A stretch of 64,000 bases of DNA from Pectobacterium carotovorum (GCA_016415585.1 CP066552.1:3658001-3722000); one strand, 5' to 3'; positions 17,909 to 27,411 are shown, counted from the stretch's first letter. Notes: a model not told the origin generated them from the sequence alone. Translations and numbers: made by a program.

Positions 17909-19438
17909 ATGAAACGCTTCAGAAAAAGTGTACTCGCGACGCTCTGCCTCTCGATGATGAGCTGGTCTACCGCACAGGCGGCGGACGCAGCAAAACCGGA
18001 AATCCCGAAAAGCACGGATATCGTTATTATCGGCGCGGGTGCGGCAGGCACGTCGGCCACGATGGCCGCCGCAGAAAAAGGGGCGAAAATCGTCTTATTG
18101 GAAAAACAACCGATAGTTGGCGGTACGGGTAACTTTGCCGAAGGCATCTTCGCCGCCAACAGCAGCATGCAGAAACGTCAGGGGATTGTGGTCACGCCGG
18201 ATATGGCCTTTAAGACCATCATGGAGTACAGCCACTGGATGGCCAATCCCTTCGTGGTGCGAGCCTTCGTCAACCGCTCGGCGGACACGATTGAATGGGT
18301 GAAATCGAAAGGCATCAAGTTTGAATACATCGGCCCCGGCGGCCCTGGCGGCATGCTGACCTGGCATGTGATCGACGGCCCCGGCCACGGACGCCACCTG
18401 ATCAAGACATTCCACGAGCAGTTTAAAACCATGGATGTCACCACACTGGTGAAGACGGCGGGTAAAGATCTGGTCGTGAAAGACGGCAAAGTCACAGGCA
18501 TCATCGCACAAGATAGCGAAGGCAACACCGTCCAGATAAACGCCAAGGCCGTCATCATCGCGACCGGTGGCTATGCCAACAACAAAGAGATGCTGCAAAA
18601 ATACGCCGCCTTCCCCGATACCATTATGGTGGGTAACGTCGGTAAAGACGGCGACGGCATTAATATGGCCTGGAAAGCCGGTGCCAAACCGGACGGCTTG
18701 GGTCTCCTGCAAGCCTATCGCCCCGGCCTGCCGGACTACGCGCCCAACTCTCACCTGTTGGCTGCCGCGCGTCAGCCTTATCTGTGGGTTGACCAACACG
18801 GCCGTCGCTTTACCGATGAATCCAACGTCATCATCTGGCCACATTCCGGCAATGCGCTGTCCAAAGCGGGCGGCATCATGTATTCCATTTTTGACGAAAC
18901 CTCCCGTAAGCATTACGTCGAAGACGGCATTGATGTGCCGATTGGCGAATGGGTGATCGCCAATACCAAGCTGACTAAATTTGATAGCGAATTTACCAAG
19001 GAAAGTCAGAAAAATCGCGGCTTCGTCTTCAAATCTGCCACCATTGACGGGCTGGCGAAAGAGATGGGCGTTGATGCCAGCGTGCTGAAGAATACGCTGG
19101 AAGAAAATAACAAATTTGCGACGCAAAAACGGGATGAGGTGTTCAACAAAAACATGGATTACCTGCGTCCGGTAAAAACCGGCCCGTTCTATGCGGTGAG
19201 AATGCAGCCCGCCGCGCTGGGTACGCTCGGCGGCGTGAAGATTGACGAGAAAATGCAGGCGATAGATAAATCCGGCGAGGTCATTCCAGGTCTGTACGTC
19301 ACGGGTAATGATGCTGCTGGCATGTATGGCGACACCTATGACCTGCTGTTAGGCGGCGGTACGTTTGGCTTTGCACTCAACTCGGGCCGTATCGCGGCAG
19401 AAAGTGCGCTTGATTATATGAAGTTCAGCAAGAAATAA
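17909..19438 (+). CDS. Secreted FAD-dependent reductase, flavocytochrome c/fumarate reductase superfamily
   Basis: 509 residues from ATG 17909, with TAAGGA upstream; a longer frame from 17786 has no signal peptide. A Sec signal ends STAQAADA. The FAD motif DIVIIGAGAAGTSATMAAAE starts near residue 34 and EK follows for the ribose. The C-terminal GGGTFGFALNSGRIAAE closes the FAD site. There is no heme or FMN domain. An Arg in FDETSRK (333) sits where fumarate reductases keep their proton-donating Arg, but the substrate-carboxylate residues differ: Leu437-Gly438 replace the His pair and Leu480 replaces the Arg before LGG (by-eye alignment). It is thus probably a reductase for another unsaturated acid. 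Confidence 0.85.
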   Translation: MKRFRKSVLATLCLSMMSWSTAQAADAAKPEIPKSTDIVIIGAGAAGTSATMAAAEKGAKIVLLEKQPIVGGTGNFAEGIFAANSSMQKRQGIVVTPDMAFKTIMEYSHWMANPFVVRAFVNRSADTIEWVKSKGIKFEYIGPGGPGGMLTWHVIDGPGHGRHLIKTFHEQFKTMDVTTLVKTAGKDLVVKDGKVTGIIAQDSEGNTVQINAKAVIIATGGYANNKEMLQKYAAFPDTIMVGNVGKDGDGINMAWKAGAKPDGLGLLQAYRPGLPDYAPNSHLLAAARQPYLWVDQHGRRFTDESNVIIWPHSGNALSKAGGIMYSIFDETSRKHYVEDGIDVPIGEWVIANTKLTKFDSEFTKESQKNRGFVFKSATIDGLAKEMGVDASVLKNTLEENNKFATQKRDEVFNKNMDYLRPVKTGPFYAVRMQPAALGTLGGVKIDEKMQAIDKSGEVIPGLYVTGNDAAGMYGDTYDLLLGGGTFGFALNSGRIAAESALDYMKFSKK

Positions 19439-19455
19439 GCGTCCAACCCAAAACC

Positions 19456-19479
19456 AGCCTGTATTGATCCATACAGGCT
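19456..19479. terminator. Stem-loop between the flavin-reductase operon and alkB
   Basis: AGCCTGTAT pairs with ATACAGGCT over a six-base loop in the short gap between convergent genes. The T-run is weak on both strands. Confidence 0.65.
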
Positions 19480-19490
19480 GCTCATTCCTC

Positions 19491-20147
19491 TTATTCCGCT
19501 TTACGAAATGTCAGATTAAAACGGCATTCGTCGGACATCCCTTCCGGCACGCTGCCGCTTTTCAACGGCAGAATGCCGTGGAAATAGAGCCGCGATTCCC
19601 CGCCCCAGACCACCACATCGCCATGCGTCAGCGGAACACGCTGTGCTTTATCGCTACGCGCCATGCCGCCAAACAGGAACGTCGCGCTAAGCCCCAGCGA
19701 GACAGACACGATCGGCTGACGGAAATCCCGTTCGTTTTTATCCTGATGCAGAGACATGCGCGTGCCGACATCATAGCGGTTGATCAGGCAGACATCCGGT
19801 TCAAAATCAGCAAAACCGGCTTCGCTCGCCGCCTGCTTCGCCAGTCGGGAAAAAGCCTCAGGCATGGCAGGCCACGGCTCTCCGCTTAATGGATCCTGCG
19901 CGGTGTAGCGATAGCCGCGTTCATCTGTTACCCAGCCAAGCGGCCCGCAGTTGCTCATCGCCACCGACATCACAAAGCCGCCCGGTGTGACCATATTCCG
20001 CAACGGCGCACGCGCAGTGACGGCGTTCAGTGCCGCAAGCAACGCCGAGGCATCGTCATAGACGCGACCGCGCAGGATAACTGCGCCCGGTGCCAGCATT
20101 TCCGTCCAGCGACGCGGCGCTTCATCGGCAAATAAATCAAAATTCAC
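19491..20147 (-). CDS. alkB: DNA/RNA alkylation-repair dioxygenase AlkB
   Basis: 218 residues, about the length of E. coli AlkB. It is a 2-oxoglutarate/Fe(II) dioxygenase: HQDKNE near residue 133 gives the first His and Asp ligands, LYFHGI the second His, and CRFNLTFR the 2-oxoglutarate-binding Arg and substrate-side Arg. GFVMSVAMSNCGPLGWVTDE is the nucleotide-recognition region. AlkB removes methyl groups from 1-methyladenine and 3-methylcytosine. It stands alone here, not with ada. Confidence 0.92.
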   Translation of the reverse strand: MNFDLFADEAPRRWTEMLAPGAVILRGRVYDDASALLAALNAVTARAPLRNMVTPGGFVMSVAMSNCGPLGWVTDERGYRYTAQDPLSGEPWPAMPEAFSRLAKQAASEAGFADFEPDVCLINRYDVGTRMSLHQDKNERDFRQPIVSVSLGLSATFLFGGMARSDKAQRVPLTHGDVVVWGGESRLYFHGILPLKSGSVPEGMSDECRFNLTFRKAE

Positions 20148-20282
20148 ACTGGCGAATCCTTGGGTGAATACGCAACCTGAAGCCGTGCATCGTTAGTCTC
20201 CACAGTGGAGAGGATACCTGAAAGTATCCCCTTATAAATTTATGCCTACCGCGTGCGTCTTGTTGGGTTTTCGCTCATATCA

Positions 20283-20738
20283 CTAGGGTATCAGCGGCGT
20301 TCCGCCAATATGTTTCATCACGAGGGTCGTGGAGGTTTCTGCGACACAGGGTATCCCCTGAAGCACGGTAGGGACAAAGTCCGCCAGCGTGTCCATATCC
20401 TTTACCCATACCCTCAGCATGTAATCACTCTCTCCAGTCACAAGCATGCATTCGGTTACTTCCTTCATGCCTGATACCGCGCTCACAAACTCGCGATGCG
20501 CTTCGGGATTTGGGCGTGACAGTTTAACCGAAATGAGAACGCAAATCCCCAGACCCAGTGCGCCGGGATTCAGCTTTACGGAATACCCCTCAATCACCCC
20601 AGCCATTTCCATCTGCCGTATACGTCTTCCACAGGGCGTAGGCGAAAGCCCGATGCGTTCTGCCACCTCTGCCGTCGTCATTCTGCCATTGTTGACCAAG
20701 GCCGCAAGGATACGGCGGTCGATAGCGTCTAATTTCAT
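20283..20738 (-). CDS. Lrp/AsnC-family transcriptional regulator
   Basis: 151 residues. An N-terminal helix-turn-helix (MTTAEVAERIGLSPTPCGRR, residues about 20-39) is followed by an effector-binding RAM domain (about 65-145). The gene diverges from an EamA-type exporter at 20946. Lrp-type proteins often control an adjacent amino-acid exporter, so this is probably its amino-acid-responsive regulator (inference). It is shorter and different from global Lrp. Confidence 0.88.
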   Translation of the reverse strand: MKLDAIDRRILAALVNNGRMTTAEVAERIGLSPTPCGRRIRQMEMAGVIEGYSVKLNPGALGLGICVLISVKLSRPNPEAHREFVSAVSGMKEVTECMLVTGESDYMLRVWVKDMDTLADFVPTVLQGIPCVAETSTTLVMKHIGGTPLIP

Positions 20739-20945
20739 GCTTGGCCGTTTCCTTCAAAAAAAAATCTAATTTGCCGCTTTACGCCAATTTTAATGGTTTC
20801 TATGAAGATGTTTGCACACATTCCTCACCCTGTCATTGGTAAAATTTACGCGTCAACGATCCCTATGATGGCGGCAAAAGCGATAGACGTTTTTTTGCAT
20901 ATTTGCCGCTTTATTTCTTTTTTAGCTAAAAATAGCGACACCATA

Positions 20946-21800
20946 ATGAATAAATCTACTCACCTGCCGCTACTGGCGGTTTTTGTTTCGCTTATTTCGA
21001 TCCAGACTGGCGCGGCTTTTGCTAAAAGCGCCTTTTCCGTGGTGGGGCCACTTGGCATGTCGGCACTAAGAGTGGGTATCGCCATGCTGTTGCTCGCTGT
21101 TGTATTTAAGCCTTGGACATTACGGACTGACAAAAAGGGGTGGAGTACCCTCGCCACCTACGGCGTGATGATGGGGGCAATGAACATCCTCATCTATATG
21201 TCATTCCAATACATTCCCGTGGGCATTGCCATTTCAATTGAAGTATTGGGGCCACTCACCGTCGCAGTGCTAGCCTCACGCCAAAAATCAGATTTGGCAT
21301 GGATCGGCTTTGCTCTTCTTGGACTTCTACTACTGCCGCTAGGCAGTCAGAATGGCCCCCTCGATCCACGCGGAATCGCCTACGTCATCGCCGCTGCTTT
21401 TTGCTGGGGAATTTATGTCCGGGTTGGTGGCAAGGCGGCAGAATTTGGTAGTCGTGGCGTTGCAGCTGGCACAGTCTTTGCGTCGCTGTTTATCGTACCC
21501 ATCGGTATTTATCAGGGAGGTTTTGCACTTTTAATTCCCGATATTTTCATGCTCGGTTTTTTAATTGCCATTATGTCGAGTGCACTACCGTTTTTACTGG
21601 ATATTTATGCGCTGCACCGCTTATCCAGCAACACCTTTGGAATTCTGATGAGCGCATCGCCCGCAGTCAGTGCGTTGTCTGGATTTTTTATATTAGGCGA
21701 AAAACTCAGCCTTGCTCAATGTAGCGGCATACTGGCAATTACCGCTGCCTGTATGGGAACAACGCTTTGTGCACAATCGAAGAGGGAGCAAAATAAATGA
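20946..21800 (+). CDS. EamA/RhtA-type inner-membrane exporter
   Basis: 284 residues from ATG 20946; the frame extends upstream to 20793, but the product from 20946 (MNKSTHLPLL) matches the usual exporter start. About ten membrane helices in two EamA repeats. ALRVGIAMLLLAVV, the IPVGIAISIEVLGPLTVA segment and MSASPAVSALSGFFILGE closely resemble RhtA, the threonine/homoserine exporter. RhtA is about 295 residues. A divergent Lrp-type gene supports amino-acid export. A hairpin overlaps the stop codon. Confidence 0.82.
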   Translation: MNKSTHLPLLAVFVSLISIQTGAAFAKSAFSVVGPLGMSALRVGIAMLLLAVVFKPWTLRTDKKGWSTLATYGVMMGAMNILIYMSFQYIPVGIAISIEVLGPLTVAVLASRQKSDLAWIGFALLGLLLLPLGSQNGPLDPRGIAYVIAAAFCWGIYVRVGGKAAEFGSRGVAAGTVFASLFIVPIGIYQGGFALLIPDIFMLGFLIAIMSSALPFLLDIYALHRLSSNTFGILMSASPAVSALSGFFILGEKLSLAQCSGILAITAACMGTTLCAQSKREQNK

Positions 21801-21821
21801 GTAAAAAACAAAAAACTCATT
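21796..21821 (+). terminator. Stem-loop at the end of the EamA exporter gene
   Basis: AATGAGT pairs with ACTCATT over an A-rich 12-base loop, overlapping the TGA stop. The stem is AT-rich and no T-run follows, so termination is doubtful. Confidence 0.35.
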
Positions 21822-21990
21822 GTGATGGCAACAGTATATCATACCCGCTGAGCCAGCCAGTTCGAAAAGATCGGCGATTGTCGCCATCAGACAGCGCCAT
21901 TACCCTATGCTTACCTCATGGTATTTGTGGCGATTGCTTGAGCTACCGGCGAATCAGAGCGTCCAACTGACACACCGGTAAACATCGGGA

Positions 21991-22461
21991 TTAGCGCAGG
22001 CGGGAATTGGCCGACACCTGACGAACGTGGCGACGACGATTAACAATGCGTTCCCGCAGCGTATCGTAGGCCCAGTTATACACCACGGTGTACGGCAGGA
22101 AGAACAGGAAGAAGCCGATCTCCACCATCAGCGCCTGCCACAGCGTAACGTTCAGCATCCACGCCGCCAGCGGCAGACCAATCAATATAAAGCCGCCTTC
22201 AAACCCCAGCGCGTGAGCAATACGAACCGGCAGTCGGCGCTTAACGCGATCTACCGGCCATAGGCGATCAAATATTGAGTTGTAGATCATATTCCAGATC
22301 ATCGCGACGCTGGAGAGCATAATTGCCAGTGCGCCCATATCGAAGAGCGGCTTATTCAGCAGCCAGGCACCCGCTGGCGCACAGATCGTCAACGCAATGA
22401 GCTCAAAGCCCACCGCATGGTACACACGCTCACGTAAGGTTTTACTGGTTTTGTTCTGCAT
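21991..22461 (-). CDS. PACE-family (AceI-type) multidrug efflux transporter
   Basis: 156 residues with four membrane helices arranged as two tandem bacterial-transmembrane-pair domains (about 8-75 and 78-145). RVYHAVGFELIALTI holds the membrane glutamate that is essential in AceI; RIAHALGFEGGFILIGLP is the second copy. PACE proteins export chlorhexidine and, naturally, short-chain diamines by proton exchange. A LysR gene at 22641 diverges from it, the arrangement of aceI/aceR pairs in Acinetobacter. Confidence 0.9.
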   Translation of the reverse strand: MQNKTSKTLRERVYHAVGFELIALTICAPAGAWLLNKPLFDMGALAIMLSSVAMIWNMIYNSIFDRLWPVDRVKRRLPVRIAHALGFEGGFILIGLPLAAWMLNVTLWQALMVEIGFFLFFLPYTVVYNWAYDTLRERIVNRRRHVRQVSANSRLR

Positions 22462-22613
22462 AGCACATTCACTTTATTTATTGCGAGTTACGGGTCAATT
22501 TTCGCCATGACCATGGATGGCATCGTATTACGGTCTTATTTTCATCGTATAAGGTGGTAGAGTACAGTTAGATTCCATCGATAAAATCGATACATCTGTC
22601 ATATTGTCCTGAA

Positions 22614-22633
22614 TTCGAATTATTTAGGGTATA
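22614..22633. repeat. Half copy of the palindromic repeat
   Basis: TTCGAATTATTTAGGGTATA repeats the right end of the full copy at 9022-9150. It lies just ahead of the LysR start at 22641 and may supply part of its promoter or leader. Confidence 0.65.
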
Positions 22634-22640
22634 GATAACA

Positions 22641-23519
22641 ATGCGATATTCACCAGAATCCCTGCTGGCTTTTGTTACCACCGTTGATGCGGGTTCGTTT
22701 TCCGCCGCCGCACGACGCTTGCATAAAAGCCAGTCCACCATCAGCGCGGCCATCGCTAATCTGGAAGCCGATCTGGGGCTGACGCTGTTTGATCGATCCG
22801 GTCACCAGCCTGTTCTCACACTGGCGGGCAGAAAAGTGCTTTCCCATGTACAGGCGATCTTATCCGCCAGCGAAGAGCTGGATGGGCTGGCGATCCGTCT
22901 GGCCGACCATATCGAACCCCGTCTGACGTTTGTGCTGTCCGATATCTGGCAAGCCCCCCACTACGAACCCGTGCTTCAACGTTTCGCTCAGCATTTTCCC
23001 GATATTGAGTTTGAATGCCTGATTGCGGAAGGTGATGACGTGATCGATCTGCTGCAAATGAACCGTGCGCATGTCGGGCTACTACGCGCCCAGACGGATT
23101 ACCCGCCCGATATTGCCGCCGCGCGTTTGCAGATTAAGACCGACATGGCCATCTTCGTGTCGGCAGCGCACCCGCTGACAACGGAAAAAACCGTGACGCG
23201 CAGCCAGTTGGCGACAGTCCGTCAACTCTATCTCAATACCTATAAACGCAGCGACCGGCTGCAACCGGAAGGGATCGTCTGGTCTGCGCCGTCTTATCTT
23301 ATGCTGTTGGAAATGGCACAGCAGGGGCATGGCTGGAGCATTCTGCCACGCTGGCTGGTGGCGCAATATGACCAGCGGAAACTGGTGGAGCTGCCTGTCG
23401 CGGGCTGGCCGCAGTGGATTGACGTGGACGTTGTCTGGTCCAAACCCCATCCACCCGGCCCGGCAGGGCTGTGGATGATCGATAATCTCCTTGCCCAACA
23501 AGAAAGTACGCCACCATAA
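22641..23519 (+). CDS. LysR-family regulator divergent from the PACE transporter
   Basis: 292 residues. The N-terminal helix-turn-helix (residues about 3-60, SFSAAARRLHKSQSTISAAI) precedes a ligand-binding domain (about 92-285). It is divergent from the PACE efflux gene with about 180 bp between them, so it most likely activates that gene in response to its substrate, as AceR does for AceI (inference from layout). Confidence 0.87.
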   Translation: MRYSPESLLAFVTTVDAGSFSAAARRLHKSQSTISAAIANLEADLGLTLFDRSGHQPVLTLAGRKVLSHVQAILSASEELDGLAIRLADHIEPRLTFVLSDIWQAPHYEPVLQRFAQHFPDIEFECLIAEGDDVIDLLQMNRAHVGLLRAQTDYPPDIAAARLQIKTDMAIFVSAAHPLTTEKTVTRSQLATVRQLYLNTYKRSDRLQPEGIVWSAPSYLMLLEMAQQGHGWSILPRWLVAQYDQRKLVELPVAGWPQWIDVDVVWSKPHPPGPAGLWMIDNLLAQQESTPP

Positions 23520-24008
23520 CTCCGTCACTGCATTGGAAAAACCACATCCGTCATCACATCGGCCACCGCTCCGTGGCTTTTGTGATCGGCCTGTTTTTTC
23601 ATGAAGCGATAAAAAACCAATAACGGTTTCTTTATATCGCCAATGAATAACATTAAAGATGAAATGGTTATTGTTTTTAATTTCACCATTTACTTTACTT
23701 AATTAAGCTAATTAAAAGAGAAATATTTTCACGCTAAACCATGCGCATTTTCCTGTGTTGTCTGCACACGGAAACCCGAGCCGCGCGGCGCTTTCGCAAG
23801 TCTGTCACAGAGAAAGTAATGCACGACATCATTATTATTGTGATGTACCAAAGTAGTACTTCCCGACAAAAAACCATACTATTATGGTGATTACTACTTT
23901 TGTATTCGAGACACCCCTGTAGTGCTGCGGTAATACGCCTTAATAATAAGATGCTGAATCCTATAAGGTGAAAATTTACTAATTGATGCAATTGCAAGTG
24001 AGAAAAAA
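23520..24008. promoter_or_regulatory. 489-bp region upstream of the fumarase gene
   Basis: No convincing gene is present; the leftward 104-codon frame at 23734-24048 enters the fumarase gene and lacks features. A hairpin ends the LysR gene (23562-23582). ACCATA-CTAT-TATGGT is a 6-bp palindrome near 23873-23889. The AT-rich stretch from 23600 to 23710 is promoter-like. AAGTGAG precedes the fumarase start. Confidence 0.45.
23562..23582 (+). terminator. Possible terminator of the LysR gene
   Basis: GCCAC pairs with GTGGC over a six-base loop, followed by TTTTG. It lies about 43 bases after the stop. Confidence 0.55.
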
Positions 24009-25652
24009 ATGTCGAATAAACCCTTCTATTACCAAGATCCTTTTCCACTCAGTAAAGATGATACCGAATATCGCCTGTTGAGCAGTGACTTTGTCTCTGT
24101 CGCACAGTTTGAAGGTCAGGACATCCTGAAGATCGAGCCAGCCGCGTTGACACTTCTGGCCCAGCAAGCCTTCCACGATGCTTCTTTCATGCTCCGCCCC
24201 GCTCACCAGCAGCAAGTTGCCGATATTCTTCACGACCCGGAAGCCAGCGAAAACGACAAATACGTTGCCCTGCAATTCCTGCGCAACTCAGAAATTTCCG
24301 CCAAGGGCATCCTGCCGACCTGTCAGGACACGGGTACAGCGATCATCGTCGGTAAAAAAGGCCAAAACGTCTGGACCGGCGGTAACGACGCCGAAGCGCT
24401 GTCCAAGGGCGTGTACAATACGTTCGTTGAAGACAATCTGCGTTATTCGCAAAACGCCGCGCTGGATATGTACAAAGAGGTCAACACTGGCACTAACCTG
24501 CCCGCGCAGATTGACCTCTACAGTACCGAAGGCGAAGACTATAAGTTCCTGTTCGTCACCAAAGGCGGCGGTTCAGCCAATAAAACCTACCTGTATCAGG
24601 AAACCAAAGCGCTGTTGACGCCGGGTAAACTGAAAAGCTTCCTGATCGAGAAAATGCGCTCGCTGGGTACCGCGGCCTGCCCGCCGTACCATATCGCGTT
24701 TGTCATTGGCGGCACCTCGGCAGAAACCACGCTGAAAACCGTTAAGCTGGCGTCGACCAAGTACTACGACGAACTGCCGACCGAGGGCAACGAGCACGGT
24801 CAGGCGTTCCGCGATGTCACGCTGGAGCAGGAGATTCTGGAAGCCGCGCGCGATCTGGGTCTGGGCGCACAGTTTGGCGGGAAATACTTTGCACACGACG
24901 TGCGGATTATCCGCCTGCCGCGCCACGGTGCCTCTTGCCCCGTCGGTATGGGCGTGTCCTGTTCCGCTGACCGTAACATCAAAGGCAAGATCAACCGCAA
25001 AGGCGTCTGGCTGGAACAGTTAGAGCAGAATCCGGGCAAATATATCCCTGAGCACCTGCGCGAAACGGGCGAAGGCGATGCGGTTAAAATCGACCTGAAC
25101 CGTCCGATGGCCGAGATCCTGAAAACGCTGTCGCAGTATCCGGTATCCACCCGTCTTTCTCTGACCGGCACCATCATCGTGGGCCGTGACATTGCTCACG
25201 CCAAGCTGAAGGAACGTCTGGATAACGGCGAAGGCCTGCCGCAGTACATCAAAGATCACCCGATTTACTACGCAGGCCCGGCGAAAACGCCAGAAGGCTA
25301 CCCGTCCGGCTCGTTAGGCCCGACCACCGCTGGCCGCATGGATTCCTACGTCGATTTACTGCAAGCCAACGGCGGCAGCATGATCATGCTGGCGAAAGGC
25401 AACCGCAGTCAGCAGGTCACCGACGCGTGCCATAAACACGGCGGCTTCTACCTCGGCAGCATTGGCGGCCCAGCAGCGATTCTGGCGCAGAACAGCATCA
25501 AGAGCCTGACCTGCGTGGAATACCCTGAACTGGGTATGGAAGCTATCTGGAAAATCGAAGTCGAAGATTTCCCTGCCTTTATTCTGGTCGATGATAAAGG
25601 CAACGATTTCTTCCAGGTGATTCAGAGCGCCAAGTGCGTGAAATGCGGTTAA
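24009..25652 (+). CDS. fumA: Class I (iron-sulfur) fumarate hydratase FumA/FumB type
   Basis: 547 residues, the length of E. coli FumA/FumB. The N-terminal alpha domain runs to about residue 330 and the C-terminal beta domain follows. Cys residues in [25 protein letters not shown] and the intervening region are the expected ligands of the oxygen-sensitive [4Fe-4S] cluster. [16 protein letters not shown] marks the beta domain. It interconverts fumarate and malate in the TCA cycle and in anaerobic malate-to-fumarate flow. FumA and FumB cannot be told apart without wider comparison. A palindromic element and terminator follow. Confidence 0.93.
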   Translation: MSNKPFYYQDPFPLSKDDTEYRLLSSDFVSVAQFEGQDILKIEPAALTLLAQQAFHDASFMLRPAHQQQVADILHDPEASENDKYVALQFLRNSEISAKGILPTCQDTGTAIIVGKKGQNVWTGGNDAEALSKGVYNTFVEDNLRYSQNAALDMYKEVNTGTNLPAQIDLYSTEGEDYKFLFVTKGGGSANKTYLYQETKALLTPGKLKSFLIEKMRSLGTAACPPYHIAFVIGGTSAETTLKTVKLASTKYYDELPTEGNEHGQAFRDVTLEQEILEAARDLGLGAQFGGKYFAHDVRIIRLPRHGASCPVGMGVSCSADRNIKGKINRKGVWLEQLEQNPGKYIPEHLRETGEGDAVKIDLNRPMAEILKTLSQYPVSTRLSLTGTIIVGRDIAHAKLKERLDNGEGLPQYIKDHPIYYAGPAKTPEGYPSGSLGPTTAGRMDSYVDLLQANGGSMIMLAKGNRSQQVTDACHKHGGFYLGSIGGPAAILAQNSIKSLTCVEYPELGMEAIWKIEVEDFPAFILVDDKGNDFFQVIQSAKCVKCG

Positions 25653-25663
25653 CTAAGTCCTAC

Positions 25664-25684
25664 GGCGGTTAGAGATTAACCGCC
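25664..25684 (+). terminator. Stem-loop after fumA
   Basis: GGCGGTTA pairs with TAACCGCC over a five-base loop, 11 bases after the stop. No T-run follows; it may stabilise the mRNA end. Confidence 0.5.
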
Positions 25685-25691
25685 AACGCTC

Positions 25692-25814
25692 ACCGAGCGA
25701 GAGTAACGGATAGATCGTAAAGTCGCTGTAAACACATCCCTGTGCGCTCGGCTTGCGCCATCCCTGGCGCAAACGCTTTACTCTTCTATTCCGTTACTCC
25801 CGTTTTCGTTCGGT
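25692..25814. repeat. 123-bp imperfect palindromic element
   Basis: The outer arms ACCGAGCGAGAGTAACGGAT and ATTCCGTTACTCCCGTTTTC plus GTTCGGT are inverted with small gaps. An inner hairpin, TTGCGCC-ATCCCT-GGCGCAA, lies in the right half. No open frame crosses it. It looks like a non-coding mobile or REP-like repeat. Confidence 0.6.
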
Positions 25815-25837
25815 AAATAGGTTTGTCTACGACCTAC

Positions 25838-25869
25838 AACGCCCTGACCGTTCGTCTGGGCGTTTTTTT
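25838..25869 (+). terminator. Terminator between fumA and norR
   Basis: AACGCCCTGA and TCTGGGCGTT form a ten-base stem with one mismatch, followed by a run of seven T. The T-run reaches the stop codon of the convergent norR gene. Confidence 0.85.
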
Positions 25870-27406
25870 ATTTAATGCCTAACCGCTTCGCCAGACGGTG
25901 CAGGTTGCCGCTGTCCATTTCCAGTTCTCTGGCGCAGGATGACCAGTTGCCCTCATGGCGCGTCAGCGTTTGTTGGATGACCCGACGCTGATAGTCGTCC
26001 GTTGCTTCTCGCAGCCCGCCGCTGATGAAAGACGCTGGCTCTATCTCGATAGCATTCGACGATCCCGTGGCGGAATGAGCAGGTTGAGCGGGAAGTTCAA
26101 GATTGAAATGCTCACGCCCCAACAGCACCTCGCCCGACTCCTGCCCTGCTCTCGCCAGCACAGTGGCACGATAAATGGCGTGTTCCAGCTCGCGCACATT
26201 TCCCGGCCAGTCATATTGTTCCAGTAGCGCCCCCGCGTCGGCCGTCAACGCCAGACGCGCCAGCCCCAGCTGCACGCGACTGCGTTCACAGAAGAACCCC
26301 GCTAACAGCGCCACATCCTGACGACGCTCGCGCAGCGGCGGTACGGAAAGCGGGAACACGCTCAGACGGTGGAACAAGTCGGCACGGAAAGCGCCATCCA
26401 GCACCGCCTGCCGCAGATCGCGGTTGGTTGCCGCCAGCACGCGCACGTTCACTTTAAGGCTGCTGTCATCACCCACGCGCTGGAGATCGCCATACTGCAA
26501 TACGCGCAGCAGCTTCGCCTGTAGTGTCAGAGACAGTTCGCCAATCTCATCCAGAAACAGCGTGCCGTTATCCGCCATCTCAAACTTGCCGGTTCGATGA
26601 TGGATCGCTCCGGTAAACGCGCCCTTAACATGACCAAACAGCTCACTCTCCGCTACCGACTCCGGCAGCGCGGCGCAGTTCAGGTACACCAGAGGATGAC
26701 TTGCCCGGCTGGAACCGCGATGAATCGCCCGCGCCACCAGCTCTTTACCGACGCCGGTTTCTCCCATGATCAGCACGTTCAGGTCGGAACCCGCGACGAT
26801 ATCAACCTCTTTCTTTAGCCGCTGCATCGGTTCTGACAGCCCAACCATTTCATCCACGCTTTCCGCCGCCGGACTTTCGGCCCGCACCGGCGCGGGCAAC
26901 TGCCGCTCAAGACGTTCCATCAGCAGCGCGTTACTCAGCGCCGCCGCCGCCATCGCCCCCACCAGCCGCAGTTCTTCATCGCTAAAATGGTCGAACTGAC
27001 ACGGATCCATACCGTCCACGGTCAGCGCGCCGATCAGGTTCTGATTGGCAAACAGCGGCAAGCCAACGCAGGCATGTACCTTAAGATCCTCCTGACTGGG
27101 GATCAGACCGTCATACGGATCGGGAAGCTGGCTGTCCGCCGGAAAGCGCACCACGTCACCCGCGCGGGCAATCGCCTCCAAACGGGGATGATCGGACAGA
27201 CGAAAGCGTCGCCCCAGCACGTCCGGCGCCAGACCGTCGATCGCCAAGGGACGGAACAGCTGATTCTCGTAACGCAGCAGCGCCGAGGCATCGCAGCGCA
27301 GCAGCTGGCGCAGGCTGTTGATTAAGCGCTGGAAACGGTCCTGATTTGATAGCCCCATTTGCAGCTCGATAGCAATACGGGCAAGGGCGTTAATAGAGAG
27401 CGTCAT
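25868..27406 (-). CDS. norR: Nitric-oxide-responsive sigma-54 activator NorR
   Basis: 512 residues from ATG 27406, with AGGA upstream. Three domains: an N-terminal GAF domain (about 10-170) that senses NO through non-heme iron; an AAA+ domain (about 200-425) with GETGVGKE Walker A, GAFTGA sigma-54 contact loop and [11 protein letters not shown]alker B; and a C-terminal Fis-type helix-turn-helix ([20 protein letters not shown]). It is divergent from norV, and three GT-N7-AC sites plus a sigma-54 promoter fill the gap. The first site overlaps the norR ribosome-binding region, so autorepression is likely. Confidence 0.95.
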   Translation of the reverse strand: MTLSINALARIAIELQMGLSNQDRFQRLINSLRQLLRCDASALLRYENQLFRPLAIDGLAPDVLGRRFRLSDHPRLEAIARAGDVVRFPADSQLPDPYDGLIPSQEDLKVHACVGLPLFANQNLIGALTVDGMDPCQFDHFSDEELRLVGAMAAAALSNALLMERLERQLPAPVRAESPAAESVDEMVGLSEPMQRLKKEVDIVAGSDLNVLIMGETGVGKELVARAIHRGSSRASHPLVYLNCAALPESVAESELFGHVKGAFTGAIHHRTGKFEMADNGTLFLDEIGELSLTLQAKLLRVLQYGDLQRVGDDSSLKVNVRVLAATNRDLRQAVLDGAFRADLFHRLSVFPLSVPPLRERRQDVALLAGFFCERSRVQLGLARLALTADAGALLEQYDWPGNVRELEHAIYRATVLARAGQESGEVLLGREHFNLELPAQPAHSATGSSNAIEIEPASFISGGLREATDDYQRRVIQQTLTRHEGNWSSCARELEMDSGNLHRLAKRLGIK

Positions 27407-27411
27407 GGTGT

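Noticed and set aside
18095..19126. Leftward 343-codon open frame antisense to the FAD reductase gene
   Set aside because: It shares codon-phase with a strongly conserved gene on the other strand, has low-complexity His/Arg-rich composition, and no domain or ribosome-binding site. It is a GC-driven shadow.
23734..24048. Leftward 104-codon frame upstream of fumA
   Set aside because: It overlaps the fumA start and contains no family features.
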